The position numbers and the translations under genes were made by a program. A DNA stretch of 64,000 nucleotides from NCBI RefSeq assembly GCF_030068605.1, contig NZ_JASJOU010000012.1:186001-250000 (forward strand), given 5' to 3'. The stretch comes from Xanthocytophaga agilis. GTDB taxonomy: Bacteria > Bacteroidota > Bacteroidia > Cytophagales > 172606-1. Under the pieces are notes generated by a model that saw only the letters and a program-made list of their open reading frames with translations, did not search any database and was not told where the DNA came from. This document shows positions 58,791 to 64,000 of this stretch, one piece after another; positions within the stretch are counted from its first letter, which is position 1, and every line of letters starts with the position of its first letter.

Positions 58791-59743
58791 CGAAAGTTGG
58801 GTTATAAATAGTTAACCAACTTTAATTCTGAATGATTCCATTAGGGTAGGTGCTATATTTTGATGTTAAACTCTAACTCGGAATAAAATTTATTGATGAA
58901 ATAGTTTAGAAAATTACATATAATATTTTGTTATGCAATGTGAGTAGCCTTTTTTTTGATCAGATTATTTGATTTTGATAATTTAAAATAAAAAAAGTTC
59001 AATTCTGTTCCTGCAATTTGGGTAGTATTAGCCTGTATTGATAGTGAATCTTGGGTGTATATACTTAATGGATATCACTTTTAACTTCCTTAAATTATTC
59101 ATATTTATTGATTATCAACAAAATGATTAATAATTTTTTTTTTAATAACCGATTATTGAAATAATATTTTGCTAAAATAATAATATAGGTAAAAAAACTT
59201 ATTAATGTATGGTTTGTGTTGATTGGCCTCCGATTTTTCTAGTTATTTCTCCTACTAGATCAGCTCAATGATAAAGGTTATTAGAAATAAAAACGTCTTG
59301 TATTTTTATTTTTGCTACTGATTTGCTACTGTAAAAATAGAATGTTATATGTTTTTTCTTTAAAGAGGTTAGTTTTTAGACATATTTTACTGATTTGGAA
59401 CAAACAGACAGATGGTTGTGTAAAAGAGAGGATATGAGGTTGAATTTTTAAGTATAAATCCGAATTTATATGTATAAAACTTCAAATATGCTGCATTTTT
59501 ATATGGTGTTTCTTTAGAAAAATAGTATTTTACATTGTTTTTGGTTAAAAAATTAACATATAATTTGTTTTTTTGATAAGATATTCTGAGTTTAGCATTC
59601 CCGCTGTGAGAAATAGTTAAGTATAAACTCCTAAAAGTTCTTTCAAAGTTTAATAGCATGAATACTCTTATTACATAGCAGATCTTACATCTACTTTTTG
59701 ATCCTGCCTTTCCTTCATCATACAAACTCATAAATGATTTACA

Positions 59744-59765
59744 CCCTTAACCCTTATTAAGTAAT
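59744..59765 (+). promoter_or_regulatory. porin copy of the porin/amt leader motif
   Basis: Twenty-two bases beginning CCCTTAA and ending AAGTAAT; 18 of 22 are identical to 61791-61812 before amt. The core CTTATTAAG is a palindrome with one central base. It ends 21 bases before the porin ATG. A second shared string, ACCGTTA, follows in both leaders. Confidence 0.55.
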
Positions 59766-59786
59766 CAAATCGAACCTTTTACCGTT

Positions 59787-60983
59787 ATGAGAAAAGTTGT
59801 ACTTCTGGCTTTCGCCGTCACCACTCTGTTCTTTAATGCAAATGCACAAGATTCTACACCTGCAGCTACAGAGGAGGATAAAGGAAAGTTTACTTTTTCT
59901 GGCTACCTGGACTCCTACTACTTGGGTAATTTCAATAAGCCACTTTCACGCCTTAATACAGGTGCATCTGGTTTAGATGAAGGAGGTGTTACTGTTATAG
60001 GAGGAAATGCCCGTGCTTTTGATGCTGTTGCAGGACAATTTTCACTGGGGCTGGTACAAACAAAAGCTGTATACAGCAATAAGAAATCAGAGGCTGTTAT
60101 TGACTTGACATTTGGCCCAAATGCTGACTTAGGTAACTATGGTAATTATGTTGGACCCCTAGGAGGTGGATCTACTGCTCTTGCTATCAAACAGGCTTAC
60201 TTTACTTATAAAGCAACAGATAAGTTATCATTCACTGCTGGACAGTTTGGTACTCATATAGGATATGAAGTGATTGATGCTCCTATCAATTACAATTATT
60301 CCTTATCAAACTTATTCAATAATGGGCCTTTCTACCATATAGGCTTAAAAGGTACCTATGCTTTCTCTGATAAAGTTGCTTTAATGGCTGGTATTGTCAA
60401 CAATATAGATAACCTGTATGATAACAATCGTGCAAAAGCCATCATAAGTCAATTATATGTACAACCTGTTTCTGGTTGGAATGTGTATCTGAACTGGATT
60501 GGTAGCAATGAAGCACCATCACAGACTACCGTTGATGGAGCTTATTATTCATTATTTGACCTTACTACATCTTACCAGATAACTGAGAAGTTCTTCCTGG
60601 GCCTAAATGCTGCCATGGGGAGTGAAAAAGGTGGCTCTGGGGATGACGCTAAAACCTGGGGTGGAGTAGCACTATATAGTAATGTTGCTATTTCAGATGT
60701 GTTTGGTTTAGGAGCTCGTTACGAATATTTCGATAACACCAGTGGTGTTAGAGCAGTAAGAAATGGATTAGGTGCTGGTACCACTGTTAACTCTGTAACT
60801 GTAACGGGAAACTTTACATTGGCTGATGGTCATTTGTTGATCAAACCTGAGTACAGATTAGATAGCTATCCTAAACTATCAGGTGGAGGAAATGAGCAAC
60901 ATCAGAAATTTGAGGATAGTGATGGTGTATTCAGTAAAAATACCCAATCAACTCTTACACTGGCATTCATCTACAAGTTCTAA
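59787..60983 (+). CDS. outer-membrane beta-barrel porin (BBP2-like)
   Basis: A protein of 398 residues with a signal peptide (cleavage after NANAQ, near residue 20). The mature part is amphipathic strands from KGKFTFSGYLDSYYLGNFN to a C-terminal Phe (FIYKF), the sign of an outer-membrane barrel. Loops are rich in Gly, Asn, Asp. Homologous porins in Bacteroidota are repeatedly linked to ammonium transporters, and the DUF4468 gene and amt follow here. It probably lets ammonium or another small nitrogen compound through the outer membrane; specificity is inferred from context. Confidence 0.85.
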   Translation: MRKVVLLAFAVTTLFFNANAQDSTPAATEEDKGKFTFSGYLDSYYLGNFNKPLSRLNTGASGLDEGGVTVIGGNARAFDAVAGQFSLGLVQTKAVYSNKKSEAVIDLTFGPNADLGNYGNYVGPLGGGSTALAIKQAYFTYKATDKLSFTAGQFGTHIGYEVIDAPINYNYSLSNLFNNGPFYHIGLKGTYAFSDKVALMAGIVNNIDNLYDNNRAKAIISQLYVQPVSGWNVYLNWIGSNEAPSQTTVDGAYYSLFDLTTSYQITEKFFLGLNAAMGSEKGGSGDDAKTWGGVALYSNVAISDVFGLGARYEYFDNTSGVRAVRNGLGAGTTVNSVTVTGNFTLADGHLLIKPEYRLDSYPKLSGGGNEQHQKFEDSDGVFSKNTQSTLTLAFIYKF

Positions 60984-60995
60984 TAGTCACTTTGT

Positions 60996-61589
60996 ATGAA
61001 ATTGATTTCAGTACGTTTCTTTTGGCATCGTATTCTTTTGATCACTGGATTGAATATGATCCTTGGCTGGTCTTATGCTCAAAGCATACTTCCTGTCGAA
61101 AATAATAAGATTGTTTTTTATGAGGTTAATTCAACTGATTCAATTCCAAAAGAACTACTGCATCAGAATGCTTATAATTGGTTGGTTGCTCAGAAATTTA
61201 ACTCAATAGTTGATTCATTAACTGCTGATGGCCATAAACTCACTGCGATAAGTGAGTATCCTGTTTATGCAACTGGCTATTTAACCAAAAGGCAAAATGG
61301 CTCAGTCTCCTATACAATTCAGATTGAAGTAAAAGAAAACAAATATCGGTATCGCTTAACAGACTTTGTTTTTCACTATTACCACGAAAACAGAAACTAT
61401 CAGGTTGTGCCCACAGGAAAAGTGAAACCTTTAGAAGACGCAAAAGCTTCAGGATGGCAAAAAACCTGGGAGTCTAATAAAAAAGCAACATATGTTTTAG
61501 TCAATAATCTAGTTGCAGGCCTTAAGAAAGCCATGATATATAATCCAGTTCAGGAGAAAGTGGCAAAAGGTCCAATAAAAGAATGGTAA
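60996..61589 (+). CDS. DUF4468 domain secreted protein
   Basis: A protein of 197 residues with a signal peptide (residues 8-28, ending near SYAQS). Features of the DUF4468 TBP-like fold are KIVFYEVNSTDSIPKELLHQNAYNWLVAQKF, the TGYLTKRQNGSVSYTIQIEVKENKYRYRLTDFVFHYY strand pair, and a C-terminal helix. It starts 12 bases after the porin stop, so the two are one transcript. Function is unknown; the position suggests a periplasmic partner of the porin or Amt. Confidence 0.82.
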   Translation: MKLISVRFFWHRILLITGLNMILGWSYAQSILPVENNKIVFYEVNSTDSIPKELLHQNAYNWLVAQKFNSIVDSLTADGHKLTAISEYPVYATGYLTKRQNGSVSYTIQIEVKENKYRYRLTDFVFHYYHENRNYQVVPTGKVKPLEDAKASGWQKTWESNKKATYVLVNNLVAGLKKAMIYNPVQEKVAKGPIKEW

Positions 61590-61731
61590 TCGTAAGTAGA
61601 TGTCCTTATAGTATATAACCTAATCTACCTTAATTACTATATTGATTAGTGTGTTTTTGAAATTTAACCTTTGTTTTTTAGGCGTTTATCGAAAAATAAG
61701 TGTAAATTTATCTATATGAGCCTTATTTTCG

Positions 61732-61762
61732 TTGGTGTTTTATCTAAAAACTAGTATATTTG
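61732..61762 (+). promoter_or_regulatory. amt promoter
   Basis: TTG at 61732-61734, then 20 bases, then TATATTTG at 61755-61762, an exact match to the Bacteroidota -7 consensus TAnnTTTG. The predicted start site is near 61769, leaving a leader of about 115 bases that contains the shared 22-bp motif. Confidence 0.65.
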
Positions 61763-61790
61763 TTAAGTATATCCTGAAAAAACAAGCCTG

Positions 61791-61812
61791 CCCTTAATCT
61801 TATTTAAGTAAT
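61791..61812 (+). promoter_or_regulatory. amt copy of the porin/amt leader motif
   Basis: Same motif as at 59744-59765 (18 of 22 identical). The core CTTATTTAAG is a palindrome with a two-base centre. It lies about 22 bases past the predicted start site, in the leader, so it would act as an operator below the promoter or as an RNA element. ACCGTTA recurs 33 bases later. Confidence 0.55.
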
Positions 61813-61883
61813 AATAGTCAGCTACAGAAAACCAATTCTAAACTTAAAACCGTTAACTGTTTGTCAATTAAACACTTACTTGC

Positions 61884-63245
61884 ATGAACCAAAAGTCCTA
61901 TTTGCCGCTCATTATTTTACTTGTAGTGAGTTTCGCAGCAGTTTTCCTGCCTGCTGTCCCTACTGAAATCCTTACAAAAGGGACTTTCCCTGATGGAAAG
62001 CCTTGGGAAATAAGTGCTGGTGATACTGCCTGGATGCTTACAGCCACAGCTTTCGTTTTGTTGATGACCCCTGGCCTAGCTTATTTCTATGGTGGTATGG
62101 TAAATATGCGTAATGTTATTTCTACCATGCTTCAGAGCTTCGTATCTATGGGTGTAATCAGTGTTTTGTGGATTGTAGTTGGTTTTAGTTTGGCTTTTGG
62201 AGACTCTATTGGAGGATTTATTGGCGATCCTACTACCTTTTTTATGTTTAAAGGTGTTTTGGATGCAAAAGCCCCTTGGTCTCTGGCACCTACTATCCCA
62301 TTAGCATTGTTTGCTTTCTTCCAATTAAAATTTGCTATTATTACACCTGCGCTTATCACTGGATCATTTGCAGAACGTGTGAATTTCAAAGGATATGTGC
62401 TTTTTATCGTATTATTTAGTTTGATTGTATATTCTCCACTTGCACATTGGACGTGGCACCCTGACGGTTTTTTATTTAAACTAGGTGTATTAGACTTTGC
62501 TGGTGGAACAGTTGTACACATGTCTGCTGGTTGGGCTGCATTGGCTGCTGCTATTTTCCTGAAAAAACGCAAATCTATGGTTGAAAATGAAGTTCATCCT
62601 CCTGCAAATATTCCATTTGTTCTCTTAGGTACTGGCTTACTTTGGTTTGGATGGTTTGGTTTTAACGCCGGATCTGCTGTAGGAGCAGGTACTTTAGCTG
62701 TTAGTGCATTTGCAACTACAAATATTGCTGCTGCTGCTGCTGGACTGTCTTGGGTATTGTTTGATGTAGCTAAAGGTAAAAAATTATCAGCTCTTGGTTT
62801 TTGTATTGGTGCTGTTGTTGGTCTGGTTGCAATCACCCCTGCTGCTGGTTTTGTAACAATTCCTACTAGTATCTTTATTGGTACTGCTGCTGGTATTATT
62901 AGTAACATAATTGCACATTGGAAGGCTAAGTCAGGAAAAATTGATGATACGTTGGATGTGTTTCCTTGCCATGGTGTTGGTGGTATGGTTGGTATGGTTA
63001 TGACAGGTATTTTTGCAACTAGCGCAGTAAACTCTGCTGTTGTAGAAAATGGATTAGCATTTGGTGAAACAGCGCTATTCTTAAAACATATGCTGGCATT
63101 GGTAATTGTATCTGTTTTTGCATTTGTTGTATCTTATATATTGTTGGTTGTAACAAACGCAATCGTTCCACTACGAGTATCAGAAGAGGAAGAACGTTTA
63201 GGATTGGATGTAAGTCAACACGACGAAGTATTAATGGAAGCATAA
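61884..63245 (+). CDS. amt: ammonium transporter
   Basis: A protein of 453 residues with an N-terminal signal-like helix and eleven transmembrane helices. Amt signatures are DTAWMLTATAFVLLMTPGLAYFYGGMV, the first pore histidine in GGTVVHMSAG, the LGTGLLWFGWFGFNAGSA stretch, and the second histidine in FPCHGVGGMVGMV. It conducts ammonium across the inner membrane. The cytoplasmic tail is short and acidic. No glnK gene accompanies it, unlike the common amtB-glnK arrangement; the porin and DUF4468 genes precede it. Confidence 0.96.
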   Translation: MNQKSYLPLIILLVVSFAAVFLPAVPTEILTKGTFPDGKPWEISAGDTAWMLTATAFVLLMTPGLAYFYGGMVNMRNVISTMLQSFVSMGVISVLWIVVGFSLAFGDSIGGFIGDPTTFFMFKGVLDAKAPWSLAPTIPLALFAFFQLKFAIITPALITGSFAERVNFKGYVLFIVLFSLIVYSPLAHWTWHPDGFLFKLGVLDFAGGTVVHMSAGWAALAAAIFLKKRKSMVENEVHPPANIPFVLLGTGLLWFGWFGFNAGSAVGAGTLAVSAFATTNIAAAAAGLSWVLFDVAKGKKLSALGFCIGAVVGLVAITPAAGFVTIPTSIFIGTAAGIISNIIAHWKAKSGKIDDTLDVFPCHGVGGMVGMVMTGIFATSAVNSAVVENGLAFGETALFLKHMLALVIVSVFAFVVSYILLVVTNAIVPLRVSEEEERLGLDVSQHDEVLMEA

Positions 63246-63262
63246 TCAATACTTGGTTATAT

Positions 63263-63302
63263 AAAACAAAAGACCTTTCCAAACGGGAAGGTCTTTTGTT
63301 TT
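63263..63302 (+). terminator. terminator of amt
   Basis: Eighteen pairs (63263-63280 with 63285-63302, one G-T) around a four-base loop, 17 bases past the amt stop. T-rich right arm. Confidence 0.88.
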
Positions 63303-63354
63303 ATACTATATATAAGTTATCCTAAATGTAAGTATGCGTTTTTATGCAAGCGGA

Positions 63355-63610
63355 TTTCCTGTCTGCGCATAGTGCAAAGTAAAAATCTTTTCAGAAAGAC
63401 AAGGAAGCCTCACTGACAGGTCTAGAGATTGAGTATTATTCATAGTAGTTTTGCTTTTGATCAAAATTCCGATCGCTTTGTGCAACTATTTGTGCAACTA
63501 TTCGAATAGTGTTCACTTTTGTGTTTGACCAGAATTCTATTCGCTATTTTGTCTTGCGTATAACTCAATACAAAAAAATCTGATCAGAACTCACCACAAA
63601 GTTTTTTTCA
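63355..63610 (+). repeat. copy B of the 56-bp-unit intergenic repeat family
   Basis: Collinear with copy A: TGCGCATAGTGCAAAG near 63364 matches the first box of A; GTTTGACCAGAATTCTATTC (63523-63542) matches the linker; TTGCGTATAACTCAATAC (63554-63571) matches the next box; and 63576-63606 is 29 of 31 identical to 40865-40895. It is one unit shorter than A and lacks the right arm of the closing inverted repeat. It lies after the amt terminator. Noncoding. Confidence 0.7.
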
Positions 63611-63738
63611 TCTCGAAGCTATTACACATTCAAGAAAGATGAATCACTAGCTAAAATGGGAGATGACTTAAGATTTAATAATACGATAGGCATACACTTT
63701 TAGGGAAAAGAAGCATAACAATAAACCTTCCAGATTCT

Positions 63739-64000
63739 ATGGATTTTCGTTTTCTGATGCCTGCCAATAATTATCAGTCTGTAGTTGCTTTGTCTTTCTT
63801 TCAATTTCCAATTAATAAAAGGTGGTGGGCATTAGGACAAATGGGAAAATCCAGTTTGTTAACTTCAACTCCCAGAGGATTACTTTTCGGAAAAATGCTT
63901 GGTAGTGGTAAGGGAGGATTTAGCATGGTTCCGGATTTTACACGTTATGCTTTGCTCACAGTCTGGAGTACACTTGAAGATGCTACTTATTTTTTTCAAT
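63739..64000 (+). CDS. CrtA-like spheroidene monooxygenase, partial
   Basis: The ATG at 63739 opens a frame that is still open at the right edge (87 codons). The residues SFFQFPINKRWWALGQMGKS and LLFGKMLGSGKGGFSMVPDF, then YALLTVWST, match the start of the CrtA acyclic-carotenoid monooxygenase family (W.LGQMG, LLGSG.G.GF.P.PD). CrtA puts a keto group on spheroidene in purple bacteria; Bacteroidota homologues likely act on other carotenoids. No other carotenoid gene is in the window. The substrate is inference. Confidence 0.75.
   Translation, partial: MDFRFLMPANNYQSVVALSFFQFPINKRWWALGQMGKSSLLTSTPRGLLFGKMLGSGKGGFSMVPDFTRYALLTVWSTLEDATYFFQ

Larger units (their letters stand above)
58728..59786. 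other. long divergent regulatory region of the nitrogen block
   Basis: A 1059-base very AT-rich region between gltB and the porin gene. It holds a probable gltB promoter at its left end and the porin leader motif at its right end. A 114-codon open frame on the minus strand (59387-59731) is full of F, Y, K and N with no motif and overlaps the region where the porin promoter must be; I do not call it. No RNA gene or repeat of the 56-bp family is seen. Confidence 0.5.

Noticed and set aside
59387-59731. 114-codon open frame on the minus strand
   Set aside because: Composition (F, Y, K, N) is that of AT-rich noncoding DNA, no motif is present, and it covers the region where the porin promoter must lie.
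1-64000. CRISPR array, tRNA, rRNA, insertion sequence or prophage
   Set aside because: I looked for direct-repeat/spacer spacing, T-loop-like strings, transposase motifs and phage gene sets and saw none. The only repeats are the degenerate 56-bp units, whose spacing and divergence do not fit CRISPR.

Overview
The window is AT-rich chromosomal DNA from a member of the Bacteroidota, most likely the order Cytophagales. The evidence is a SusC/SusD outer-membrane pair, a sensor kinase with two-component-regulator propellers beside a NarL-type response regulator, many lipoproteins with Bacteroidota-style lipoboxes, promoters of the TTTG-N19/20-TAnnTTTG type, start codons without Shine-Dalgarno sequences, and typical Bacteroidota families (DUF4468, DUF4349, BBP2-like porin, YfiR/DUF4154). 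I found no rRNA, tRNA, CRISPR array, transposase or prophage block. Most of the window is ordinary core genome; the interesting material lies in small genes, broken genes and intergenic DNA.

Layout. 1-6.5 kb: glycan metabolism (partial GH57/DUF3536 protein, glgB, DUF72) with a small envelope gene pair. 6.6-21.4 kb: signalling and envelope genes (hybrid histidine kinase with a degenerate HPt domain, HNH endonuclease, a broken DUF4348-like lipoprotein gene, YfiR-like protein, TPR protein, a 36-residue membrane peptide, tail-specific protease, GAF/coiled-coil membrane protein, XRE-S24-like regulator, TPR histidine kinase). 21.7-25.3 kb: a DUF7832 protein, two glycosyltransferases and a stretch that looks like decayed coding sequence. 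25.3-29.2 kb: a lone osmoprotectant-type ABC ATPase, DUF427 and feoAB. 29.7-39.3 kb: a regulated SusCD nutrient-uptake locus. 39.6-52.5 kb: mixed housekeeping and envelope genes (aldo/keto reductase, heme oxygenase, S24-like protein, VWA plus DUF2339, PrsW protease, acyltransferase, aldose epimerase, WecG-type transferase, YdcF, SDR, DUF4349). 52.5-63.3 kb: a nitrogen-assimilation block with gltBD on one strand and, divergent from it, porin, DUF4468 protein and the ammonium transporter. The last 262 bases hold the start of a CrtA-like carotenoid monooxygenase gene.

How parts work together. The ammonium transporter and probably the porin bring in nitrogen, which GltBD (with glutamine synthetase, not seen here) turns into glutamate. 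The porin and amt genes share a 22-bp leader motif that may link their control. The propeller kinase and NarL regulator probably control the adjacent susCD-lipoprotein operon, from which a terminator separates them. FeoA and FeoB import ferrous iron.

Most notable observations: (i) a family of long intergenic repeats built from degenerate units of about 56 bp, present at three places (29.45, 40.66 and 63.36 kb), always beyond gene 3' ends; (ii) the porin/amt leader motif; (iii) a lipoprotein gene split by one in-frame amber codon; (iv) a 36-residue membrane peptide; (v) convergent genes that share one hairpin terminator, in several cases with a stop codon inside it, including a perfect 31-bp-arm palindrome. 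I did not find a clear new multi-gene defence or biosynthetic system.
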